Positions 1 to 6,399 of a stretch of DNA of 6,669 bases are shown here, one piece after another. A program made the translations under genes and the position numbers. The number at the start of each line of letters is the position of its first letter. Position 1 is the first letter of the stretch. The notes below the pieces were generated by a model. It was not told the DNA's origin. It saw nothing but the letters and a program-made list of their open reading frames with translations, and searched no databases. Source of the stretch: Pseudomonadota bacterium (GTDB lineage Bacteria > Desulfobacterota > Desulfobulbia > Desulfobulbales > SURF-16); assembly GCA_030597865.1 (NCBI GenBank), contig JAUVQZ010000160.1, positions 1-6,669 of the forward strand, written 5' to 3'.

Positions 1-2210
1 ATCTCGCGGCAGGCTGTATAACCATCCTTGTGCGGCATTTGGATATCCATGAGCACCAGGTCGTAGGGGGAGGTCATGAATTTTTCCACGGCTACAACCC
101 CGTTTTCGGCAATATCAAGGGTAAAGGTGGGGCCGTCTAAAAAGGCCTTGATCAGAAACTGGTTGTCTTGAGAGTCTTCGGCCAGCAGGATGCGAAAGGG
201 GGATGGTGCTGAGGTGGTCTCTGCAGGTTTTTTAGGAAAGTCGGTTGGCCTGCCTCTGTCCCATAGGGCGCTGGCAATGCCCTCCAAAAGGGTAGGGCGC
301 TGCACCGGTTTCACCAGATACTTGGCAATACCCAGGGCCTGGCAGCGCTCAATGTCTCCGCTCTGATTATCGGAGGAGAGCATCATAATGGTCAGGTTTT
401 CACTGCCCGGATGGCTGTGGAGATGCTCGGCCACCCCAAAGCCATCCATGCCCGGCATTCGGCCGTCAAGGAGGAGCAGATCAAAGGGCTGATGGAGCTC
501 CCTGGCCTGGTCGAGGATTTTGAGGCCCTCCTGGCCGCTGGCGGCCTCCTGGACCTCGGCGCCCTCTTCATGGAGAATATGGCGGAGAATGAGGCGATTG
601 GTGCTGTTGTCATCAATGATGAGAATCCTCAGGCCGCTGAGGTCGACAACCGGAATCGGCTGGCTGCTGTGTGACTCCATGGCAGGCAGATACTCAAAGG
701 GCAGGCTGAAGTGGAAGGTGCTGCCCTGGCCCTCCTTGCTGGTGAGCCCGATGGCGCCGCCCATCTTTTTCACCAGTTTTTTACAAATGGCAAGGCCGAG
801 GCCGGTGCCGCCATACTCGCGGGTGGTGGAGGCGTCGGCCTGGGTGAAGTCGTCAAAGATGATCTTCTGCTTTTCTTCAGGAATGCCGATGCCGGTGTCA
901 GAGATGCTGAACAGGATCTCAACCATGTCTCGATCCTCATCCTTGGCCATGGCCTTCTTCCGGACATCAACCACCACCTCGCCCTGTTCGGTGAACTTGA
1001 TGGCATTGCCCAGCAGATTGGCCAGTATCTGGCGTAGACGGCTGGAGTCGCCAACCACCCAGGCCGGTACGTCACTTTTGACGTTGCTCATCAGTTCCAG
1101 GCCCTTGGCTTCGGCCCGCAGGACCATGATGTCGCAGGTCTTGCCCACCTGGTGGCAGAGATCAAAGCCGGAGGATTCGATCTCCAGCTTGCCCGCCTCC
1201 ACCTTGGAGATATCGAGAATATCATTAAGAAGGGTCAGCAGGGTCTCACCGGCGGAGCGGAAGAGTTCCACATAGCGGCGTTGCTGATGGTCAAGGGATG
1301 AATCCCAGAGCAGGTCGGCCATGCCGAGGATGGCATTCATCGGGGTGCGGATCTCGTGACTCATACTGGCCAGGAACTCACTCTTGGTGCGGTTGGCGGC
1401 CTCGGCCTGGCGGGCCTTGCCCATGGCCTCCTCGGCAAAGGCGTCCCGGGAGGCGGTCATCTCCTGGAGATCCGCGCTCATCCTGTTGATGGCAAGGCCC
1501 AGTTCGTCAATCTCGTCCCGGGAACCTCCCTCCACCTGCACATCTAGCTCCCCCTGGGCAATTTTCAGCACCGCCTCTTTGAGCTTCTGAACCGGGGTGG
1601 CGATGCGCCGGGCAATGAGAAGGGAAAAGGCCACGGCGAGGAGCATAATGATGAGGCTGAGGCCAAGGACCAGTTTGGTAGATGTTCTGGCCTGCTGCAC
1701 TGTATAGGCGATGGCCTGGCGGGAGTCCGCCATCATCTCATGGATGATGGGGGTGGCGAACTCGGCATAGATGTCAGAGAGACGGTCAATTTCGGTCTCC
1801 ACCGCAGCAAGTTCATCCTGGCGGGCTCCTTTTTCCTTGAGCAGGATGAATTGGCTGATCTCACTGGTGAAATGATCAAGAATGACCTCCGTCTCAGCGA
1901 GATGGCCTTCGTGATAACCGTGGAGGATGAGATGGACGGTGCGGACCTGGGCCAGCTCAATAAGGGCCTCTTCCAGCCGTTCTCTCACCTTCGGGTCCTG
2001 GGAGGTGGCATAGCGCGACAGCAGGGTTCTGATCTCGAAGAGACCGGCATAGAGCTTGGTCATTACCACGGTGCCGGGCAGCTGATGGCCGCCTATTTCC
2101 TCAATGTTGGTGGTAAGCCTGTTCTGGATAATGATGCTGCTCAAGGCTATGACCACAATCAAAAGGGAGATGAGCAGAAAGCCGCCGAATATTTTATGGC
2201 GAATTTTCAT
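1..2210 (-). CDS. Hybrid sensor histidine kinase with two receiver domains (C-terminus cut off by window edge)
   Basis: Membrane-bound hybrid kinase; 736 codons are visible and the C-terminal end lies beyond base 1. The order is: TM1 about residues 8-28, a mostly helical periplasmic domain about 29-176, TM2 about 179-200, HAMP about 201-253, HisKA with the H-box SHEIRTP (phospho-accepting His285), then HATPase with N402 in the N-box, DTGIG 438-442 and GGTGLGL 467-473. REC1 follows with D533/D534, phospho-acceptor D582, S612 and K634. REC2 begins near 672 with E678/D679 and D722, and is incomplete here. An Hpt domain often follows in this BarA/TorS-like architecture but cannot be seen. The ATG at 2208-2210 overlaps the stop codon of the upstream binding-protein gene (ATGA), implying translational coupling. 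All visible catalytic residues are intact and the frame is unbroken. Phosphorylation partners and the output regulator are unknown. Confidence 0.95.
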   Translation of the reverse strand, partial: MKIRHKIFGGFLLISLLIVVIALSSIIIQNRLTTNIEEIGGHQLPGTVVMTKLYAGLFEIRTLLSRYATSQDPKVRERLEEALIELAQVRTVHLILHGYHEGHLAETEVILDHFTSEISQFILLKEKGARQDELAAVETEIDRLSDIYAEFATPIIHEMMADSRQAIAYTVQQARTSTKLVLGLSLIIMLLAVAFSLLIARRIATPVQKLKEAVLKIAQGELDVQVEGGSRDEIDELGLAINRMSADLQEMTASRDAFAEEAMGKARQAEAANRTKSEFLASMSHEIRTPMNAILGMADLLWDSSLDHQQRRYVELFRSAGETLLTLLNDILDISKVEAGKLEIESSGFDLCHQVGKTCDIMVLRAEAKGLELMSNVKSDVPAWVVGDSSRLRQILANLLGNAIKFTEQGEVVVDVRKKAMAKDEDRDMVEILFSISDTGIGIPEEKQKIIFDDFTQADASTTREYGGTGLGLAICKKLVKKMGGAIGLTSKEGQGSTFHFSLPFEYLPAMESHSSQPIPVVDLSGLRILIIDDNSTNRLILRHILHEEGAEVQEAASGQEGLKILDQARELHQPFDLLLLDGRMPGMDGFGVAEHLHSHPGSENLTIMMLSSDNQSGDIERCQALGIAKYLVKPVQRPTLLEGIASALWDRGRPTDFPKKPAETTSAPSPFRILLAEDSQDNQFLIKAFLDGPTFTLDIAENGVVAVEKFMTSPYDLVLMDIQMPHKDGYTACRE

Positions 2211-2989
2211 GGTATGGCCCCAAAACCGTGTTTGTGGAAAATAGCTATGCCTTCCTGGGCCATGAAGTCAACAAAGAGGCCGGCCTGCCTTGGTTTTTCG
2301 CTCCGGCGCAGTTGGCCTGCATGGATTTTTCTAATCCGGTTAAGCTCAGGGGGGATGGCAAAGGATGTAACGCCGTGGGCCTCTGGCCAGAGAAGCATGT
2401 CTGACCAGAGGATGGCGGCATCTAACTCGTTATTGACCAGGTGCTCAAGCAGAACCGTGACAGTCTGGGCCTTGATGATGACATTGGCCATCACCTCCTG
2501 GCCCCAGGGCGAGGAGGTGATAATTTCTTCACTGGTACGGCCCAGGGCCGCCATCTTCCTATGGGCGATGCCCACCTTGATTCCTGGTCTTGCCAGATCA
2601 GCAAAAGAGCCCAGGTTTTTTGGATTCGTCGCGGCAATGGCGACCACTGGGGTGTGGAGGGCAACCGGTTGGTGGCGAAGGATCATCTCCCCTGCCTTTT
2701 CCATGGTGTGCAGGGAGCCTGGTACAAAGACATCACCCTTGCTTGAGCGCTTCATGGTGGCAAGCAGGGTGCTGGAACCGGCATAGACAATGTGGATATT
2801 AAGCCTATGTTTTTCGGTAAAGGCGGTGCGTACCTCTTCCATGGGTTTCTGCAGGCCGCTGCCGCTCAGCACTATGAGCCTGTCGGAGGGTTGCTCACCG
2901 CAGCCGGTGAGCACGGGGAAGAGGGCGAGTAGTAAAAGGGCTAACTGAAAACGTCGCATGGCAAATGCGGATGTTTTCGACAGTGTCAT
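2207..2989 (-). CDS. ModA-like periplasmic substrate-binding lipoprotein, probably co-receptor of the downstream kinase
   Basis: 260 residues. The N-terminus is a lipoprotein signal: basic MRRF, a hydrophobic stretch about 15-27, and lipobox LTGC with Cys30 as the lipidation site, so the mature protein should be membrane-anchored outside the cytoplasmic membrane. The body resembles class II binding proteins of the molybdate/tungstate/oxyanion type: SGSGLQKP at 42-49, AGSS at 70-73, GDVFVPGS at 85-92, and a late AAILWSD segment. The start at 2989 is chosen because AGGAG lies 7 bases upstream; the internal ATG at 2957-2959 has no such site. The stop overlaps the kinase start by 4 bases, and no transporter permease or ATPase is nearby, so a sensing role is more likely than uptake (inference). 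Ligand unknown: family resemblance suggests an oxyanion, but binding residues cannot be confirmed by eye. Confidence 0.9.
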   Translation of the reverse strand: MTLSKTSAFAMRRFQLALLLLALFPVLTGCGEQPSDRLIVLSGSGLQKPMEEVRTAFTEKHRLNIHIVYAGSSTLLATMKRSSKGDVFVPGSLHTMEKAGEMILRHQPVALHTPVVAIAATNPKNLGSFADLARPGIKVGIAHRKMAALGRTSEEIITSSPWGQEVMANVIIKAQTVTVLLEHLVNNELDAAILWSDMLLWPEAHGVTSFAIPPELNRIRKIHAGQLRRSEKPRQAGLFVDFMAQEGIAIFHKHGFGAIP

Positions 2990-2996
2990 AAGGTAA

Positions 2997-3001
2997 CTCC
3001 T
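2997..3001 (-). promoter_or_regulatory. Ribosome binding site of the ModA-like lipoprotein gene
   Basis: AGGAG on the minus strand, 7 bases before the ATG at 2987-2989. It decides the start, since the frame stays open much further upstream and a second in-frame ATG lies 30 bases downstream. Confidence 0.85.
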
Positions 3002-3155
3002 GGTAGCAGACAGAGAGATAGGGTTGGTATGTGTCGATAGCCCCGGAAAAGAAGAGATGGGAGAGGTAAGAAAACATGATTTATCTATAGACGTTAGCGG
3101 TTTTTTCTTGTGACGGTCAAGGGAAAGTAGGGGACGTGCTTGGATGGTAAAGTGG

Positions 3156-3183
3156 TGCGGCCGGCAAGAAGTGCCGGGCCGCA
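3156..3183. other. GC-rich stem-loop after the PilZ gene
   Basis: TGCGGCCGGCA (3156-3166) pairs with TGCCGGGCCGCA (3172-3183) across the loop AGAAG, with one bulged base. It lies about 45 bases beyond the PilZ stop. It could slow transcription or protect the 3' end of the PilZ mRNA, but there is no T-run after it on the minus strand, so it is not a standard intrinsic terminator. Confidence 0.55.
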
Positions 3184-3227
3184 GAGGGAAAGAAGGGGGC
3201 AGGGATGGTGTCAGAATGGCGGCGAGT

Positions 3228-3593
3228 CTAGCCGTGCAGGTGATTGTCCATGAGGTGATTGAAGCTGACAATCTGCCGGAAGTTGAGGTCGTCAAAACGG
3301 GTGCAGGCCCGGCGATGGATGACGGTGGAGTCGTCTCCGTCATCCTGCAAGGGTATGTCGGCGACAATGGTATAGGGGATATTTTCAATGTAGAGGATGG
3401 GGCCGGTCATGAAAAATATTTCCAGGGTGTCAGAGGGGTTGATCCGGGTACCGGGGTCGACCTTATAATCAAAGGCCATGCCGTCCAGGCTGATGTCGTA
3501 CACCTTGTACAGACAGCCATTGACATTGACGAATATATCCTCCTGTACCTTGATCCTGTCGGTGAAGCGCCGTTCCTTCATATGGGCCATCAT
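3228..3593 (-). CDS. Single-domain PilZ protein (predicted cyclic-di-GMP receptor)
   Basis: 121 residues, essentially one PilZ domain, probably cytoplasmic with no signal peptide or membrane segment. Both hallmark c-di-GMP contacts are present: RxxxR (R9 and R13, in RRFTDR) and [D/N]xSxxG as DISLDG (D33, S35, G38), followed by the beta-barrel region and a C-terminal helical stretch ending in HLMDNHLHG. PilZ proteins bind cyclic-di-GMP and pass the signal to a partner by protein contact. The start at 3593 is supported by AGGAG at 3604-3608, 10 bases upstream; the adjacent Met2 would have 13 bases and is less likely. It follows the PilZ-containing sigma-54 activator gene after a 181-base repeat-rich gap, so it may share its transcript or be its target. 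The partner protein is unknown. Confidence 0.93.
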   Translation of the reverse strand: MMAHMKERRFTDRIKVQEDIFVNVNGCLYKVYDISLDGMAFDYKVDPGTRINPSDTLEIFFMTGPILYIENIPYTIVADIPLQDDGDDSTVIHRRACTRFDDLNFRQIVSFNHLMDNHLHG

Positions 3594-3603
3594 GATTTTC
3601 GTG

Positions 3604-3608
3604 CTCCT
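3604..3608 (-). promoter_or_regulatory. Ribosome binding site of the PilZ gene
   Basis: AGGAG (within AAGAAGGAG) on the minus strand, 10 bases before the ATG at 3591-3593. It favours the first of the two adjacent ATG codons. Confidence 0.75.
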
Positions 3609-3622
3609 TCTTGTTACAAAGT

Positions 3623-3772
3623 TGAGAATTTGAGAAGAAGGCAGCCTGGAAGGGGTAAGCGAAGACTCCGAGTGCCCCCCCCAAGGGGGATTGAACTGAA
3701 CCCCTGGGGTACGCCCTGGAAGAAGTGCCCTTGGGGCATATTTTTTCTCAAATTCTTATTTCACAAATTCTT
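3623..3772. repeat. Repeat-rich structured intergenic region between activator and PilZ genes
   Basis: On the minus strand AAGAATTTGTGAAAT is followed at once by AAGAATTTGAGAAAA, a 15-base tandem repeat (plus-strand cores 3765-3772 and 3750-3757). An inverted copy, AGAATTTGAGAA, lies on the plus strand at 3625-3636, giving a perfect 12-bp inverted repeat with 3745-3756. As plus-strand RNA the pairing extends to 18 bp (3623-3640 with 3741-3758) through three G-U pairs. Between the arms are three short G/C palindromes: 3678-3689, 3700-3710 and 3726-3738. The G and C runs of the first two could also pair with each other in alternative ways. Function unknown: operator or enhancer sites, an attenuator-like leader, or a small RNA are possible. 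Confidence 0.6.
3726..3746 (+). terminator. Weak intrinsic-terminator-like hairpin, plus strand
   Basis: TGCCC (3726-3730), loop TTG, GGGCA (3734-3738), then TA and six T residues. It would stop plus-strand transcription, yet no plus-strand gene is seen. The stem is only 5 bp, so the call is tentative. Confidence 0.3.
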
Positions 3773-3774
3773 CC

Positions 3775-5916
3775 CTAAGCCACCTTCTCTTCCTTGAGTT
3801 TGCCGAGCAGCTCGTAGCGCGAGATCTTGCGGCGCAGGGTGTCTTTGGAAATGCCGAGCTCCCGGCAGGTTTTCATCCGTTTCCAGCTGTTGCGCTTCAG
3901 GGCATCGAAAATGGCCTGTTTCTCAATCTCTTCCAGACATTTTGGTTCGCCACCGTTGGTGGTGGCCACAGGATGGGCCGGGGTGCTGACCTCCATGGTG
4001 GTGGGCAGGTGCTCAGGGTAGATCAGGCCGCCCCTGCAGAGAATAAAGGCATACTCAATGATATTCTGTAACTCGCGGATATTGCCTGGGAAATCATACT
4101 GCATGAGAATGCGCAGGGTCTCATCGGCCAGGCCGCCGATATCCATGTTCTTCTCGGCGTTGAATTTTTCAATGAAATGATCGAGCAGCAGGGGGATGTC
4201 GTGGATGCGATCCCGCAGGGTGGGAATTTCAATCTTCACCACGTTGAGGCGGTAAAAGAGATCCTCCCGGAACAGGCCTCTGTGCATGAGCTCTTTGAGA
4301 TTGCAGTTGGTGGCAGCCAGGATACGGATATCGGCCTGGACGGAATCGTTGGAGCCCAGAGGTTCGTAGAGTCTGGACTCCAGGACACGGAGGAGCTTGA
4401 CCTGCATGGCCAGGGAGATCTCGCCTATTTCGTCAAGAAAGAGGGTGCCGCCTTCGGCTGCAGCAATACGGCCAATCCTGTCGGATTTGGCATCGGTATA
4501 GGCCCCGGCCTTGCAGCCGAACAGCTCTGATTCCAGCAGGGTGTCGGGCAGGGCGCCGCAGTTCACCGTAATCAACGGCCCGGCCGTCCGATTGCTCAGC
4601 TTGTGGAGGGTCTTGGCCAGGATTTCCTTGCCGGTTCCGGATTCACCGAGGATCAGGACATTGCTGTCACTCATGGCGACCTGGGGCAGGATTTCAAAGA
4701 TGCGAGCCATGGCCGGGCTGTTGCTGATAATATCGCCCATCTGCTTTTGTTTGCAGCAGCCATACTGTTGGCTCTTGCTGGGGCGCAGGTCGCGAAAGGT
4801 CTCCACGCCGCCGATGAGGTTGCCCTGGTTGTCATAGAGGGGGGCTGCGGAAATGCTCACCGGCACCTGCTCATTGTCGGAATTACGGATCTGGATGCAG
4901 CGATTGCCGTCTGGCTGGCCGCTGCTGATACTGGCGGCGATGGCGCAGGACTTGCCGCAGATGCTGCTGTGAAAGATGTCGCTGCAATAGCTGCCAATGG
5001 CCATCTGACGTGCAACACCGGTTATCTTCTCAGCTGCCTTGTTAAAGGAGGTGATGCGCCAGTTGGTGTCAACGGTGAAGACGCCATCGGCGATATTGTC
5101 GAGGATAACGGCGCGGCCCAGCAGGGATTTAACCTCCCGGAAGACCTGGACACCGCCGATTATTTCCCCGTCCTTATTGGTGAGCGGCGTGGCGCTGATG
5201 GTGGCGCCGATTCGGTTGCCCTTGGCATGGGTAATGAACACTGAGCGGTTTTCCACCGCCGCCATGTTTTTTATGCTTTCGGCCAGGACGCAGCCTTTGC
5301 CGCAGGCGTTTGATTTAAACACCTCATGGCAGTGGAGACCAATGGCCTCCTCCTTTGACCAGCCGGTGAGCTCTTCGGCCGCCTTATTAAAGGTGGTTAT
5401 CCGCCAGTCGGCATCGACACTGAACACGCCGTCCACCATGGCGTCCATGACAAATTGTGAGGGGATGTCGTTTTGGGAAAGGGTTGACAATTTTTCCGTA
5501 AGGGCCTGGATGGGCACGGGCCAGTCGATTTGGCGCTTAAAGGAGATGCCGTAGGTGTTTTTATTGGCGCAGTGGCCTTTTTGGGCCCAGCACACATCAC
5601 CATGGACAAAATGGGTGCCTTCGGCATAGTCCTTGAGTTGCAGCCCCATCTCATCTTCGGGCCAGAGCTCGATGTTCATCTCCGGTTGTAAAGGGGCATC
5701 GGTTATGATCTGAATACCGTTGGCGTGGATGTCGCAGCTTTCTGCGGCGTATGAGAGGTTCTGTGAACCCTCGCGCAGACGAAATTTGAGACTGAGGGGC
5801 ATCCGGGATTGATTGCGGCGTTCTTTTAGATTCTTCAGGGCTCTTCTCCTTCTCTTTAAGTTGGCGACCAAACGCTTTTTGGAGTGAAAAGATGCATTCC
5901 CACCCTGTTTAGCCAT
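3775..5916 (-). CDS. Sigma-54-dependent transcriptional activator: PilZ-like, PAS, PAS, AAA+, Fis-type HTH
   Basis: 713 residues. Order: a Lys/Arg-rich N-terminus (13-38), a PilZ-like domain about 33-128 with RxxxR (R34, R38), DIHANG at 62-67 where the usual Ser is His64, and a closing GDVCW...YGISF; PAS1 about 153-262; PAS2 about 266-375; the AAA+ domain about 394-635; and a Fis-type HTH about 676-705. The AAA+ part is complete: Walker A GESGTGKE 424-431, sigma-54 contact loop GAYTDA 471-476 (variant of GAFTGA), Walker B FLDE 493-496, arginine-finger region FREDLFYRL 549-557, and FPGNIREL 609-616. It should hydrolyse ATP to remodel sigma-54 RNA polymerase at target promoters. There is no receiver domain, so control is probably through PAS and PilZ ligands. 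Both PAS domains share Cx8Cx3C. The ATG at 5914-5916 directly follows an in-frame TGA, so no upstream extension is possible; no Shine-Dalgarno is visible and the start sits in a hairpin loop. Confidence 0.96.
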   Translation of the reverse strand: MAKQGGNASFHSKKRLVANLKRRRRALKNLKERRNQSRMPLSLKFRLREGSQNLSYAAESCDIHANGIQIITDAPLQPEMNIELWPEDEMGLQLKDYAEGTHFVHGDVCWAQKGHCANKNTYGISFKRQIDWPVPIQALTEKLSTLSQNDIPSQFVMDAMVDGVFSVDADWRITTFNKAAEELTGWSKEEAIGLHCHEVFKSNACGKGCVLAESIKNMAAVENRSVFITHAKGNRIGATISATPLTNKDGEIIGGVQVFREVKSLLGRAVILDNIADGVFTVDTNWRITSFNKAAEKITGVARQMAIGSYCSDIFHSSICGKSCAIAASISSGQPDGNRCIQIRNSDNEQVPVSISAAPLYDNQGNLIGGVETFRDLRPSKSQQYGCCKQKQMGDIISNSPAMARIFEILPQVAMSDSNVLILGESGTGKEILAKTLHKLSNRTAGPLITVNCGALPDTLLESELFGCKAGAYTDAKSDRIGRIAAAEGGTLFLDEIGEISLAMQVKLLRVLESRLYEPLGSNDSVQADIRILAATNCNLKELMHRGLFREDLFYRLNVVKIEIPTLRDRIHDIPLLLDHFIEKFNAEKNMDIGGLADETLRILMQYDFPGNIRELQNIIEYAFILCRGGLIYPEHLPTTMEVSTPAHPVATTNGGEPKCLEEIEKQAIFDALKRNSWKRMKTCRELGISKDTLRRKISRYELLGKLKEEKVA

Positions 5917-5951
5917 TCATAGGGGGAGAGAAGGGTAAACAGGATGGAAAT
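5896..5951 (-). promoter_or_regulatory. Inverted repeat / mRNA hairpin enclosing the activator start codon
   Basis: Arms 5896-5911 and 5936-5951 form a 16-bp inverted repeat around a 24-base loop. At DNA level 14 of 16 positions pair. The two exceptions (5899 with 5948, 5903 with 5944) become G-U pairs in the minus-strand transcript, so the RNA stem is continuous. The loop holds a pyrimidine-rich stretch and the ATG at 5914-5916; the 3' arm encodes residues 3-7. It could be a translational control element, or a DNA operator for autoregulation. Confidence 0.55.
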
Positions 5952-5991
5952 ACAAAATGGGGCAGGGCTGAGATGCTATGTGGTCACCTTA

Positions 5992-6399
5992 TTAGCTGTT
6001 GCGCTGTCTACTTTCTAAAAGCCGGTGTTCAAGGCCATGCTGATCTATGCATGTCTTCCAGTAGGTCTCAAATTTTTTTTTAGACCTGTAGGCGCCGGCA
6101 TAGAGAGGGGTCTCTCCCAACTCTTTTATGGCTGCGGCAAGTTGGCACCAGCTGCTGTGGCCTATCTTGCCGGGGTCGGTGTACAGGGGCCGGCCGTACC
6201 AGGCCTCATTGACCCCCCGGCAGACAGGGCATTGGCCGCTGCCTATGCTCCACTCATTGGCGCGCAGTTCTTCAAGGCTGCTCTGTGACGAGGGTGGTTC
6301 CTCCGCAACCCCTGAATTCTCAGGGATACCTTCATCCTGAATCCTCGTGTACCTCCCTTCTGCCGTGGCCCGGCTGGGCTGACAGAATCCTTCATCCAT
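5992..6399 (-). CDS. Hypothetical protein with CxxC/HxxxC zinc-finger-like motif
   Basis: 135 residues; family not recognised. Residues 1-45 are polar, rich in Glu, Ser and Pro, and probably disordered. The C-terminal part looks like a small folded domain: CPVC (C57, C60), then WYGRPLY and H81-x3-C85, followed by a helix-forming QLAAAIKELG and a basic tail. The spacing suggests one metal site, probably zinc (inference). No signal peptide or membrane segment is visible. The ATG at 6397-6399 is the only ATG in the frame and lacks a good Shine-Dalgarno; the frame stays open 27 codons upstream to a TAA at 6481-6483, so the true start is uncertain. Codons 107-109 lie in a run of nine A residues. 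The gene ends 75 bases before the activator start and may be co-transcribed with it. That it is real rests on its length, its plausible domain, and its strand. Confidence 0.68.
   Translation of the reverse strand: MDEGFCQPSRATAEGRYTRIQDEGIPENSGVAEEPPSSQSSLEELRANEWSIGSGQCPVCRGVNEAWYGRPLYTDPGKIGHSSWCQLAAAIKELGETPLYAGAYRSKKKFETYWKTCIDQHGLEHRLLESRQRNS
6063..6087 (-). repeat. A9 homopolymer flanked by 6-bp inverted repeat, inside the hypothetical gene
   Basis: Nine consecutive A residues on the coding strand (6073-6081), within AGGTCT (6063-6068) and AGACCT (6082-6087). Such a tract can cause polymerase slippage and therefore frame changes after residue 107. Confidence 0.5.

Larger units (their letters stand above)
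2990..3227. other. Intergenic region between PilZ gene and lipoprotein gene
   Basis: 238 bases without a supported gene. It holds the lipoprotein gene's ribosome binding site, a pyrimidine-rich leader on the minus strand, and the GC-rich stem-loop at 3156-3183. No convincing promoter was found: a minus-strand TTGACC (3115-3120) and TATAGA (3084-3089) are 25 bases apart, too far to form one sigma-70 promoter. Confidence 0.6.

Noticed and set aside
1740..2786. Long plus-strand open frame of 348 codons
   Set aside because: It is the mirror of the kinase and lipoprotein genes, both of which show intact family motifs on the minus strand.
2895..3077. Minus-strand 60-codon frame beginning upstream of the lipoprotein
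   Set aside because: It overlaps the lipoprotein signal sequence in another frame, has no ribosome site, and has no conserved features.
3084..3120. TTGACC and TATAGA as a sigma-70 promoter for the lipoprotein operon
   Set aside because: The spacer is 25 bases, far from the usual 16-18.
3163..3174. GGCAC-TTCT-TGC on the minus strand as a sigma-54 promoter
   Set aside because: GG and GC are 8 bases apart instead of 10, and the match is explained by the stem-loop.
2990..3388. Upstream extension of the lipoprotein frame to 3388 (393 residues in all)
   Set aside because: The extra part lies antisense-frame over the PilZ gene and a gap, has no domain character, and would bury the lipoprotein signal; AGGAG fixes the start at 2989.
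3675..3710. tRNA T-arm-like stretch in the gap (GGGGTTCAGTTCAATCCCC on the minus strand)
   Set aside because: The loop is 11 bases, not 7, and no acceptor, D or anticodon arms can be found around it.
3144..3797. Plus-strand open frame of 217 codons
   Set aside because: It is antisense to the PilZ gene and runs through the palindromic gap, with no recognisable domain.
5960..5990. GG-N10-GC upstream of the activator (minus strand, AAGGTGACC...AGCAT) as a sigma-54 promoter
   Set aside because: Only the GG and GC match well; this pattern is expected by chance in a gap of this size.
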